A DNA stretch of 64,000 bases from Candidatus Defluviibacterium haderslevense (GTDB lineage: Bacteria; Bacteroidota; Bacteroidia; Chitinophagales; Saprospiraceae). The DNA lies in the NCBI GenBank assembly GCA_016712225.1, contig JADJRL010000003.1:1997501-2061500 (forward strand). The letters run 5' to 3'. The notes beneath the pieces were generated by a model. That model was not told where the DNA came from. It did no database searches and worked only from the letters and a program-made list of their open reading frames with translations. Made by a program: the position numbers and the translations under genes. Position 1 is the stretch's first letter. Every line of letters begins with the position of its first letter. Below, piece after piece: positions 27,401 through 34,889 of the stretch.

Positions 27401-28499
27401 AACATGGAATGAGAATAATTCACCTACACCTGGTAATCCAAAAGAGCCGGTCACTGGAAATAGAAATTTTGATGTTAAGAAAAATCCTTCAGTGGGAAAA
27501 AATGATGCGGATGGAGATGGATATGCTGATCCTGATGGAGCTCTGGATGCCACAGGTAAACCATTAACAGGTGTTGGGTGGTTTCCTGGTTATGCAATTG
27601 ATGTAGAGACTGGAAAAAGACTTAATATATTTTTTGGAGAAAATTCATTTTATTCTGACTTCCCATTAATTAAAGATTGCATGAAGGATACCATGGCTGT
27701 TGGGAATGACTTAATGTTTAATCCAACTGATCAGACATTTTTAAACACGGATTGTAGTGGATTTAATTTCTTCGATCCATTGAATATAGTGTTGGGAGGG
27801 CATCACTATATATATGTTACAAAACAACCATATGATTCATGTAATTTGATTAGAACCAATTTATTAAATACTGGAAATAATTTTAAATTAAGAGCCATTC
27901 GTGAAGTTACTTGGTGTTCTATGATGCAGTTATTTCCGTTAACTAGTTTTACTCCATTGACCAATGGACCAACTGGATTAATTCCTAATGACATGACTGT
28001 TAGATTAAGAGTTGATAATCCATATAGTGCGCTTTATGGTACCGGAGAAAACATGGCCCATAATATGTATTCGTTTAAAATTACTGGAAAACAAACTGAA
28101 ATTGTAACAACTAAAGATGACTATAAAGGAATTTTAGATGATATCAATGTGGTCCCTAATCCTTATTATGGATTTTCAAGTTATGAGCAAACAGTTTATA
28201 GTAATATTGTCAAAATAACTAACCTTCCTCCAAAATGTAAAGTAACTATCTTTTCGATTGACGGTAAATTTATTAAAGAATATAACAGAGATGAATTACC
28301 TAAAAAGATTATTAGTGATGAGCGTGGATTGTTAGAGCGACAAATCGGTCCTGATATAGAATGGGATTTGACGAATTACGCTGGAGTTCCAATTGCTAGT
28401 GGTGCATATTTAATATATATTAAGCAACCGGATACAGGTGTAGAAAAAATCATAAAATGGTTTGGGGTAGCCCGTAAATTTGACCCATCTGGTTTATAA
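24405..28499 (+). CDS. very large secreted protein with T9SS-like C-terminal domain, unknown
   Basis: 1,364 residues, function not recognised. A signal peptide (LWILVLQVCCLQLLWA region) is followed by Cys-containing, Gly/Asn/Asp-rich sequence. A calcium-binding-like run, NDADGDGYADPDGALD, lies near residue 1035. The last 100 residues (from DDINVVPNPYYGFSS to the end) have the layout of a T9SS/FlgD-like sorting domain: NPYY motif, VTIFSIDGKFIKEY and WDLTNYAGVPIASGAYLIYI. Start is taken at the ATG at 24405; a TTG 15 nt upstream is in frame. Middle gene of the receptor - this - PorV-like trio, so probably a surface protein working with the receptor. Confidence 0.82.
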   Translation: MKNILWILVLQVCCLQLLWATRPSFSPTKKAPSSSLSTRQGPCVAATKQIDQEINNVRARLLNGGDVWWDLDKGRYIIPKVEAGSGKPEVSSIFAGGVWVGGYDPAGALKFMGQTYRRSTANDCWPGPLMETGETCTEDCLNWDQFFKVSGANITKLKAAWSAATNSGKDQLDRSEIPSDVLYWPGKGNQYFESRYGFKLPDARQGLALFFEAEGSHKNGIYEPQYGEFPVIDIRGCPKDIYPDEMIFWIYNDAGGIHTNTQGSPIRMEVQVQAFAFRTADELNDMTFQRYKLINRAPQEINQCYFAMWTDPDLGCFSDDYIGCDTTVVKGKSRDLMYIYNIDATDGTNGCQCPSPGGGSVNTYCQDVPILGIDYFRGPTKNDFVKDANGNDSLVKTELGMSTFMYYNNPSGGGNPNSNTTDPGNSTEFYYYITGRWKDGSDLTVGGTGYNPGSSNVTKYAFPAAPNVPTGWSMCAAATGEGDRRTIQASGPLVLGPGDVNELIIGVPWVPDQVYPCPSLDELLKADQLCQDLFDNCFKIKDGPTAPDVDIVELDQEIVLILSNDPASNNANEQYQEKGLGFPPVIDSVYRFEGYRVFQLANADVSLSDRTIEDPSLIREVATVDLKNKITTVTNWVGIKNPNASVNRPIIYYPVKKVEGLDQGIRHTFSIKEDQFASGLSKNLINHKKYYFLVLAYSYNNYADFDADTYIGQRMQYCPGRLNLGPEGDGRPYTATPRPQVYEKIKSKYGDGIAITRHEGIGVGHNFVRMNNNMYDKFFNGQFDGKVEYQEGSGPIEVKIVNPLIVKDGEYEFRFVDKDMTNGKLDTPDVNWTLINKNNPSDVIKSKSSIAKFNEQMIAKFGFSVSIGQTGEAGSDPRGTNGIIGEGLEFEYKDVNGIKWFLAQRDRNSAQIDFIKTELSSRNYVFDPQELYSNLGTGVNEGTWFPYKLVTGDTLPLTPAWLNSFNNTVVNQMKMDSLNNVDIVFTSDKSKWSRCVVIETWNENNSPTPGNPKEPVTGNRNFDVKKNPSVGKNDADGDGYADPDGALDATGKPLTGVGWFPGYAIDVETGKRLNIFFGENSFYSDFPLIKDCMKDTMAVGNDLMFNPTDQTFLNTDCSGFNFFDPLNIVLGGHHYIYVTKQPYDSCNLIRTNLLNTGNNFKLRAIREVTWCSMMQLFPLTSFTPLTNGPTGLIPNDMTVRLRVDNPYSALYGTGENMAHNMYSFKITGKQTEIVTTKDDYKGILDDINVVPNPYYGFSSYEQTVYSNIVKITNLPPKCKVTIFSIDGKFIKEYNRDELPKKIISDERGLLERQIGPDIEWDLTNYAGVPIASGAYLIYIKQPDTGVEKIIKWFGVARKFDPSGL

Positions 28500-28512
28500 A
28501 AATAATAAAGAC

Positions 28513-28540
28513 CCCAACATTAAAAGAGTTTAATGTTGGG
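28513..28540. repeat. perfect 12-bp inverted repeat between the large protein and PorV-like gene
   Basis: CCCAACATTAAA (28513-28524), loop AGAG, TTTAATGTTGGG (28529-28540). It is followed by ATCTAAAATTT, not a T run, so it is a poor intrinsic terminator; it may protect the upstream mRNA end or partly attenuate expression of the downstream gene. Confidence 0.85.
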
Positions 28541-28574
28541 ATCTAAAATTTAATCATGATAAAAAAAATGGCTA

Positions 28575-29615
28575 ATGAATAAATATAATTTAAGTTTTAT
28601 GGTAAGTATATTAATACTGACCATTGCCAATGTTCAAGCTGGAAATCCAGATCGCCAAGGTGAAGCTGGAGCTTATGAATTGCTTATTAATCCTTGGGCG
28701 AAAGGAGCTGGAATGAACAGTTTAAATGGATCCTACGCCGTTGGGGTTGAAGCCATGGCTGTAAACATTGCAGGTTTAAGTCGAGCTTCTAAAACAGAAG
28801 TTGTATTGGGTCATACTAGATGGTTGGTGCCAAGTGGTGTAAGTATGAATGCTTTAGGAATAGCAAAACATGTTGGTAAAAACGGTACTTTGGGAATTGC
28901 TTTGATGGCAGTTAAGTTTGGCGACATCAAAGTAACGACTACAGAAGCTCCTGAAGGAACAGGTGCAACCTATAGTCCTAACTATTTTAATATCGGACTT
29001 GGATATTCACATCGATTTGGAAAAAAAGTATCGGTTGGTTTTTTAGTAAGAGGTGTGTCTGAATCGATACAAAGCTTGAGTGCTTTTGGAGTTGCGTTTG
29101 ATGCTGGTGTTCAATATGTGGGGGGAACAAAAGACAATTTTAAACTTGGAATTTCACTTCGAAATATCGGTGGTCCAATGGAATTCACAGGACAAGGTTT
29201 GTCTACCCAATTGGCAAGTTCCTCTGGAAGCCAACTGACTTATAATGTTAGATTAACCAAATTTGAGCTACCATCGTTATTACATATGGGAGTATCTTAT
29301 GATTTTGAGGTTGGAGATGATCTTAGTTTGACACCTGTTGTCAATTTTACTTCCAATTCTTTTGGGCGAGATGAGATAGGTGCAGGTTTAGAGTTAAAAA
29401 TAACTAAGGCTTTTGGTCTAAGAGCATCATATAAATACGATATAGGTAAGTCAACTACTGTTGGAAAGAGTGCTTATACCGGATTAGGTCTAGGAGCTAG
29501 TGTAAACATTCCATTGGATAAAAAAGGAAATACCATGTTAGGATTAGACTATGCTTATAGAACTACAAAACCTTTTGAAGGAACGCATAATGTTGGTTTA
29601 AGCTTACTTTTTTAA
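28575..29615 (+). CDS. PorV/PorQ-family outer-membrane protein
   Basis: 346-residue beta-barrel of the PorV/PorQ (FadL-like) family. In type IX secretion PorV binds cargo C-terminal domains leaving the Sov channel and passes them to the attachment complex. The N terminus after a signal peptide (1-22) has GEAGAYELLINPWAKGAGM, typical of this family, and the protein ends in an outer-membrane Phe (VGLSLLF). As third gene after a receptor and a large T9SS-like protein, it may be a dedicated shuttle for that neighbour; whether it is the genome's main PorV cannot be said from here. Confidence 0.87.
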   Translation: MNKYNLSFMVSILILTIANVQAGNPDRQGEAGAYELLINPWAKGAGMNSLNGSYAVGVEAMAVNIAGLSRASKTEVVLGHTRWLVPSGVSMNALGIAKHVGKNGTLGIALMAVKFGDIKVTTTEAPEGTGATYSPNYFNIGLGYSHRFGKKVSVGFLVRGVSESIQSLSAFGVAFDAGVQYVGGTKDNFKLGISLRNIGGPMEFTGQGLSTQLASSSGSQLTYNVRLTKFELPSLLHMGVSYDFEVGDDLSLTPVVNFTSNSFGRDEIGAGLELKITKAFGLRASYKYDIGKSTTVGKSAYTGLGLGASVNIPLDKKGNTMLGLDYAYRTTKPFEGTHNVGLSLLF

Positions 29616-29667
29616 TGTTTTAAATTTTTTTTGAACTTACAATAGATAATATTCGTTTAGTATATTT

Positions 29668-29681
29668 AGCTTAATTAAGCT
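29668..29681. repeat. 14-nt perfect palindrome
   Basis: AGCTTAATTAAGCT just upstream of the terminator of the PorV-like gene. It is AT-rich and could be chance or an operator for the following gene. Confidence 0.4.
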
Positions 29682-29685
29682 CGGA

Positions 29686-29722
29686 GAACGTTTTCTACAA
29701 TTAGGAGACGTTCTTTCGTTTT
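29686..29722 (+). terminator. rho-independent terminator of the PorV-like gene
   Basis: GAACGTTTTCT (29686-29696) pairs with AGGAGACGTTC (29703-29713) over 11 bp including two G-T pairs, 6-nt loop, then TTTCGTTTT. Confidence 0.85.
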
Positions 29723-29753
29723 ATATCAGAACCATATTAAATTTTTTATTAAA

Positions 29754-30227
29754 ATGAGTACTATAAACTACATGTCCCAGGAAGGATATGACAGAATTGC
29801 AGCCGAGATTGAACACTTAAAAACGGTTGGTCGCCAGGAAGCATCTAGAGCCATTGCTGAAGCAAGAGAAAAAGGTGATTTATCTGAAAATGCTGAATAT
29901 CATGCAGCAAAAGATGCACAGGGTATGTTGGAAATGAAAATTAATGAGTTGGATAAAAAAATGATGAATGTTAGAATTATAGATGAAAATCTAATAGATA
30001 CATCTATTGTTTCTATTTTAACCAATGTCAGAATAAAGAACCACAAAATAAACAAGGAGCTGATTTACAAAATAGTTTCAGAGGCTGAAGCTGATATAAA
30101 ATTGAATAAAATATCATTAAATTCTCCAATAGGAAGTGGTTTGTTGGGTAAAGTTGTTGGAGATAAGGTTTCGATAAAAACCCCTGCAGGCGAAATGATA
30201 CTAGAAGTAATGGAAATAACACATTAG
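29754..30227 (+). CDS. greA: transcription elongation factor GreA
   Basis: 157-residue factor that rescues backtracked RNA polymerase by stimulating transcript cleavage. The coiled-coil domain contains EAREKGDLSENAEYHAAKDA, with the acidic tip residues Asp and Glu (about 41-44) that hold the catalytic magnesium. The C-terminal FKBP-like domain (80-157) has SPIGSGLLGKVVGD. The following HIT gene begins 3 nt after the stop, so the two are cotranscribed. Confidence 0.96.
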   Translation: MSTINYMSQEGYDRIAAEIEHLKTVGRQEASRAIAEAREKGDLSENAEYHAAKDAQGMLEMKINELDKKMMNVRIIDENLIDTSIVSILTNVRIKNHKINKELIYKIVSEAEADIKLNKISLNSPIGSGLLGKVVGDKVSIKTPAGEMILEVMEITH

Positions 30228-30230
30228 ATT

Positions 30231-30626
30231 ATGGCAAGTATTTTTTCCAGAATAATAAGTGGCGAAATTCCATGTTATAAAGTAGCTGAAAGCGAATCTT
30301 GTATTGCATTTTTAGATGTTAATCCTTTAGCAAAAGGACATGTCCTTGTTGTTCCTAAAAAAGAAATGGATTATATTTTTGATATTGATGATGAATTATA
30401 TTTGGACCTATTTGTATTTGCAAAAAAAGTAGCAAAGGCAATCCAAAAAATTGTACCGTGTACTAAAATTGGAATGAGTGTTATTGGTTTAGAAGTACCC
30501 CATGCGCATATACATTTGGTTCCAATTAATAATATTAGTGATCTCAATTTTAGCGGTCCCAGAGTTTCATTAATGACTTCTGAATTTATCGAATTAGCAA
30601 GTCAAATTCAAGATGTTTTAGATTAA
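30231..30626 (+). CDS. HIT family nucleotide hydrolase/transferase
   Basis: 131-residue histidine-triad protein, the Hint/PKCI branch that cleaves nucleoside phosphoramidates or AMP conjugates. The triad is His91-Ala-His93-Ile-His95 in VPHAHIHLVPI, and the N-terminal SIFSRIISGEIPCYKV matches the family. The second and third His are in the expected places. Physiological substrate unknown. Confidence 0.93.
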   Translation: MASIFSRIISGEIPCYKVAESESCIAFLDVNPLAKGHVLVVPKKEMDYIFDIDDELYLDLFVFAKKVAKAIQKIVPCTKIGMSVIGLEVPHAHIHLVPINNISDLNFSGPRVSLMTSEFIELASQIQDVLD

Positions 30627-30647
30627 ATCAATATCTAGGCTATAAGA

Positions 30648-32144
30648 TCAAGTACTTATTGCCATTGGGTAATCAAACCACCTATTGACTTGATTATCAA
30701 CCCAATTATCTTCAAATTCTATATTGCATTGGATATCATTATTTCTTAAATCTAAATGATAGTCATTAGCCCAGGATTTATGATTTTTAGCAAGTTGTTT
30801 TAAGGCTTCTAAAATAAAGTCAATATCTTGATCACTCGTTGTTGGATGGATAGATAATCTAATCCAACCTGGTTTCTCAGAATAGTCTCCATGATTTATT
30901 AAATCAGTAATATGATTTGAATATTCCCGTTGAACGTTTAATATATAATGACCATAAGTTCCTGCACAAGAGCAACCTCCTCTTACTTGTATTCCAAATC
31001 TATCATTCAGCATTTTAACACCGAGATTATAATGTAAGTCATCTATATAAAAAGAAATAATACACAACCTGTTTTTATTATGAGCTTCCAAAATATGAAA
31101 ATTTGGAATCGCATTTAATGGTTCCCAAATACGGTTCATTATCTCTTTTTCTCGATCCATCATTTTCTGAACTCCAATTTCTTCTTTAAGTTTAATACAT
31201 AAAGCCGTTCTAATGGTTTGTATAAATGATGGTGTTCCGCCATCTTCACGTGTTTCAATATTATCAAAGTATTTATGTTCGCCCCAAGGATTGGTCCACT
31301 CTACAGTACCACCTCCTGAAATATCTGGAATTTTATTGGTATACAATTTCCTATTAAAAATTAATACTCCTGCAGAACCAGGCCCTCCCAAAAATTTGTG
31401 AGGTGAAAAATAGATAGCATCTAACTGTTGATTTTTATTTTCTGGATGCATGTTTATTTCAATATATGGTGCGCTGCATGCAAAATCAACAAAACAGAAT
31501 CCACCCACTTCATGAATCATTTCTGCCATTTTAAAGTAAGGTGTAAAAATTCCTGTTACATTGGAACAAGATGTTATTGCGGCAATTTTTAAGGGTCTGT
31601 TAGCATATAATTTTAATAACTGGGCAAAATGGTTTAAATCGACTAAACCAGATTCATCGGGTTGAATAATGACGACTTCGGCTATAGTCTCTAACCATGA
31701 CGTCTGATTGGAATGATGCTCCATATGAGTAATAAAAACAACTGGTCTGTTTTCTGGTGCAATGGTTATTTTGTCTGCATATTGTTCATGAATTTTTAAA
31801 CCCAGAATCCTTTGTAGTTTATTGACAACTCCCGTCATGCCAGAATAAGATGATATGATAATATCATTAGCATTGGCATTCACATGTTTTTTAATAATTT
31901 GTAAAGCTTTGTGATAGGCTGAAGTCATTGCCTTTCCAGTAGTATTCGTTTCTGTATGTGTATTCGCGACATAAGGATAAATATGTTGTATTAAGTGTTG
32001 TTCAATGGGTCCGTACATTCTTCCACTAGCCGTCCAATCTGCATAAATAATTTTGAGTTTTTCTTTAAATGGACTTTCGAAATATTCGTCAGCTCCAATG
32101 ATTTGGTCTCTAAATTTTTTAAAATAATCGTCCATTAATGTCAT
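30648..32144 (-). CDS. class V aminotransferase / cysteine desulfurase-like enzyme
   Basis: 498-residue PLP-dependent enzyme of the aminotransferase class V fold. The PLP lysine is in YFSPHKFLGGPGSAG, and VDFACSAPY gives the cofactor-binding Asp. Compared with IscS/SufS (about 400 residues) it has a longer C terminus, ending in GWIRLSIHPTTSDQDIDFIL and about 50 more residues. A GGCSCAG motif near residue 391 resembles the active-site cysteine loop of cysteine desulfurases, so sulfur transfer is possible, but other lyase or aminotransferase reactions cannot be excluded. It has its own promoter and converges on the greA-HIT pair. Confidence 0.8.
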   Translation of the reverse strand: MTLMDDYFKKFRDQIIGADEYFESPFKEKLKIIYADWTASGRMYGPIEQHLIQHIYPYVANTHTETNTTGKAMTSAYHKALQIIKKHVNANANDIIISSYSGMTGVVNKLQRILGLKIHEQYADKITIAPENRPVVFITHMEHHSNQTSWLETIAEVVIIQPDESGLVDLNHFAQLLKLYANRPLKIAAITSCSNVTGIFTPYFKMAEMIHEVGGFCFVDFACSAPYIEINMHPENKNQQLDAIYFSPHKFLGGPGSAGVLIFNRKLYTNKIPDISGGGTVEWTNPWGEHKYFDNIETREDGGTPSFIQTIRTALCIKLKEEIGVQKMMDREKEIMNRIWEPLNAIPNFHILEAHNKNRLCIISFYIDDLHYNLGVKMLNDRFGIQVRGGCSCAGTYGHYILNVQREYSNHITDLINHGDYSEKPGWIRLSIHPTTSDQDIDFILEALKQLAKNHKSWANDYHLDLRNNDIQCNIEFEDNWVDNQVNRWFDYPMAIST

Positions 32145-32175
32145 TTAATATATTTATTATTTGGAAAATGAGAAT

Positions 32176-32207
32176 CAAATATAATGTCCTATTGATCAAA
32201 TTTCAAA
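32176..32207 (-). promoter_or_regulatory. full Bacteroidota promoter of the class V aminotransferase gene
   Basis: On the minus strand TTTG (32204-32207), 20-nt spacer, TATATTTG (32176-32183), ending 31 nt before the ATG. Both elements match the consensus. Confidence 0.78.
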
Positions 32208-32280
32208 TGAATTATTATTAATTCTTTTACTTAGATAATCTAGAATAAATTAAAGTATCTTAAACAATATTATAGTTGAA

Positions 32281-34188
32281 CTAAGCAATGGTTTCCAATT
32301 CATCAATATCTTCCATTACGTCCTCAATTTCTGAAGGTTTTAATTGATCAATATCTACTCTAAGTCTTTCAATAATAAACTCTTGTCTTTCAGGTGTGTT
32401 TTTCCCCATATAGTATTCTAGAATTTTTTCTATATGCGAGTCTTCATTCATTACAACTGGTTCCAAACGAATATTTGGTCCAATAAATGTACCAAATTCA
32501 TCAGGAGATATTTCACCCAGTCCTTTGAATCTTGTTATTTCTGCCTTTCCTTGTAAATTTTCAATGGCCTGTTGTTTTTCTTTCTCAGAATAACAGTAGA
32601 AGGTTTGCTTTTTATCTCTTACTCTAAATAAAGGTGTATCTAAAATATATAAGTGGCCCGCTCTTACTAAATCAGGAAAGAACTGTAAAAAGAAGGTTAA
32701 AAGTAATAATCTAATATGCATTCCATCTACATCAGCATCAGTAGCAACAACCACTTTATTGAATCTTAAATTCTCAATTCCATCTTCAATATCTAATGCG
32801 TGTTGGAGTAAATTAAGTTCCTCATTTTCATAAACTATTTTTTTGGTCATGCCATAACAGTTTAATGGTTTTCCACGAAGTGAAAAAACTGCTTGCAATT
32901 CGACATTTCTGGATTTGGTAATAGACCCACTAGCAGAATCACCTTCTGTAATAAAAAGAGTTGATTGTTCCTTTAATTCTGATTTGGCTTTAGTATCTGT
33001 CAAATGTATTTTGCAATCCCTTAATTTTTTATTATGGAGATTTGCTTTTTTGGCACGTTGGTTTGCTAGTTTTTTAATTCCTGCAATTTCTTTTCGTTCG
33101 CGTTCTGATTGTAAAATTTTTCCCAATAATTCCTTAGCGGTATCTGGATTTTTATGCAGGTAATTATCTAATTCCTTGGTGATGAAATCTGCGATGAAAG
33201 ACCGAAGAGATGCACCTTCAGGCGCAATAGTTGTAGAACCAAGTTTAGTTTTGGTTTGTGATTCAAAAACGGGTTCTTCAATTCGTACAGAAATAGCTCC
33301 AATGATACTTGTATGAACATCTTTAACATCAAAATCTTTTTTAAAAAAATCACGAACTGTTTTGACAATAGCTTCTCTAAAATAATTGAGATGAGTGCCG
33401 CCTTGAGAAGTATATTGACCATTGACAAAGCTGTAATATTGTTCGCCATATTGTTCACCATGTGTAATAACAGCTTCAATGTCTTCTCCTTTCAGATGTA
33501 TCGTTGGATAGTTAAGGCTTTCACCATCCGTGCGTCGATCCAACATATCTTTTAATCCATTTTTGGATATGAAGGTTTTGCCGTTATAATGTAATTTTAA
33601 TCCCGCGTTCAAATAGGCATAATGCCATAATCTACTTTCTATAAATTCGTGAATAAACCTAAATTTTGGAAATATTTTTTCATCAGGTTTAAAGACAATA
33701 ATGGTACCATTGGCTTCGTCTGTATTTTTAAGATTATGTTCTTTAATTAAATTACCTACAGTAAATTCAGCTATTTTAGTTTTGCCTTCACGAACAGACT
33801 GGACTTTAAAAAAAGAGGATAATGCATTAACTGCTTTTGTACCTACACCATTTAATCCCACAGATTTTTTGAAAGCTTTAGAATCATATTTACCGCCAGT
33901 ATTAATTTGAGAAACGCAATCGATCACTTTTCCCAAGGGTATCCCACGACCATAATCCCTGACACTTACTGTTCCATCAATAATTTCAATCTCTATCTCT
34001 CGGCCAAATCCCATGACATATTCATCAATACAATTATCTAACACTTCTTTAAGTAAAATATAGATACCATCATCTATGGTAGTACCGTCACCTAGTTTGC
34101 CTATATACATACCAGGTCTTAATCTTATATGTTCTTTCCAATCTAAAGAGCGAATGTTTTCTTCTGTGTAGTTACTTACCAATGCCAT
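32281..34188 (-). CDS. parE: DNA topoisomerase IV subunit B
   Basis: 635-residue type IIA topoisomerase ATPase subunit, needed to decatenate sister chromosomes. The GHKL ATPase begins with IRLRPGMYIGKLG and contains EVLDNCIDE and GLNGVGTKAVNAL; the transducer and TOPRIM domains follow with ITEGDSASG, ATDADVDGMHIR and RFKGLGE. The short KGLGE-to-end tail and overall style fit ParE better than GyrB. parC is not adjacent here, although parE and parC often neighbour one another. Confidence 0.93.
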   Translation of the reverse strand: MALVSNYTEENIRSLDWKEHIRLRPGMYIGKLGDGTTIDDGIYILLKEVLDNCIDEYVMGFGREIEIEIIDGTVSVRDYGRGIPLGKVIDCVSQINTGGKYDSKAFKKSVGLNGVGTKAVNALSSFFKVQSVREGKTKIAEFTVGNLIKEHNLKNTDEANGTIIVFKPDEKIFPKFRFIHEFIESRLWHYAYLNAGLKLHYNGKTFISKNGLKDMLDRRTDGESLNYPTIHLKGEDIEAVITHGEQYGEQYYSFVNGQYTSQGGTHLNYFREAIVKTVRDFFKKDFDVKDVHTSIIGAISVRIEEPVFESQTKTKLGSTTIAPEGASLRSFIADFITKELDNYLHKNPDTAKELLGKILQSERERKEIAGIKKLANQRAKKANLHNKKLRDCKIHLTDTKAKSELKEQSTLFITEGDSASGSITKSRNVELQAVFSLRGKPLNCYGMTKKIVYENEELNLLQHALDIEDGIENLRFNKVVVATDADVDGMHIRLLLLTFFLQFFPDLVRAGHLYILDTPLFRVRDKKQTFYCYSEKEKQQAIENLQGKAEITRFKGLGEISPDEFGTFIGPNIRLEPVVMNEDSHIEKILEYYMGKNTPERQEFIIERLRVDIDQLKPSEIEDVMEDIDELETIA

Positions 34189-34207
34189 TAAACCTTGATT
34201 TTATGTG

Positions 34208-34215
34208 CAAATATA
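34208..34215 (-). promoter_or_regulatory. -7 box of parE (TATATTTG)
   Basis: Plus-strand CAAATATA reads TATATTTG on the minus strand, 19 nt upstream of the parE ATG. No -33 TTTG is seen at the ideal distance. Confidence 0.65.
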
Positions 34216-34370
34216 TAAACATATTATAATATTATTTAATTTGTTTTACGCATCAGTGAGCAATGCTCATTATCAATATTATAATTTGAAACAAATATTT
34301 TTTATTAAGTGGCCAATAAATTTACAAAAGTTAATTTTTAAAGTGTTATTTTGCTGTAATTTAAAATATC

Positions 34371-34745
34371 ATGGGCACTGAAATAGGGAAAGATGTATTA
34401 GCAATTGAAGGTATGCGCTTTAACGTGTGCCATGGTTTATATGAGATTGAAAAAACAGTTTCACAGGTTTTTCTTGTAGATATCTATTTGGGAATGAATC
34501 AGAATCAAGAGGAGGATTATAAATTGGAGCAAATCGTTGATTATATCGAGTTGTATCAATTGATTACTAAGCTTGTTAATGTTACAGACCAATTTATAGA
34601 AACACTTACTAAACGAATCGTTATCAATGTATTACAGGCATTTCCATTAGTTTTTGAATGTAGGGTTCGGGTCAGTAAAATGCCACAATTGGGAGGTGTC
34701 ATTTCAAGGGTTTATTTTGAACATACAGCTTATCGCAAAATTTAA
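34371..34745 (+). CDS. folB: dihydroneopterin aldolase
   Basis: 124-residue FolB of tetrahydrofolate synthesis, cleaving dihydroneopterin to hydroxymethyl-dihydropterin and glycolaldehyde. Diagnostic stretches: IEGMRFNVCHGLYEIEK (about 13-29), IVDYIELYQLI, FIETLTKRI and the C-terminal VRVSKMPQLGG. The catalytic Lys falls in the VSKM segment. Length is normal for the family. It has no folate-gene neighbours in the window. Confidence 0.9.
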   Translation: MGTEIGKDVLAIEGMRFNVCHGLYEIEKTVSQVFLVDIYLGMNQNQEEDYKLEQIVDYIELYQLITKLVNVTDQFIETLTKRIVINVLQAFPLVFECRVRVSKMPQLGGVISRVYFEHTAYRKI

Positions 34746-34862
34746 AGTTACACCAATTCAAATAATAACCCTTAAGGAATTACAATATCTATAATTTAAC
34801 TAAATAATAGTGCTGGTTTAAAGATTAAAGGAAATCTTTTATTCATAAATGTTTTTCTTGAT

Positions 34863-34870
34863 TAACTTTG
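34863..34870 (+). promoter_or_regulatory. -7 box of the M4 peptidase gene (TAACTTTG)
   Basis: Exact TAnnTTTG, 19 nt upstream of the ATG at 34890. Confidence 0.65.
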
Positions 34871-34889
34871 ACAAAAATCTCAAACAAAC

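Noticed and set aside
20746..29615. SusCD-type polysaccharide utilisation locus
   Set aside because: No SusD lipoprotein, no glycoside hydrolases and no matching plug style; the second gene is a T9SS-like secreted protein.
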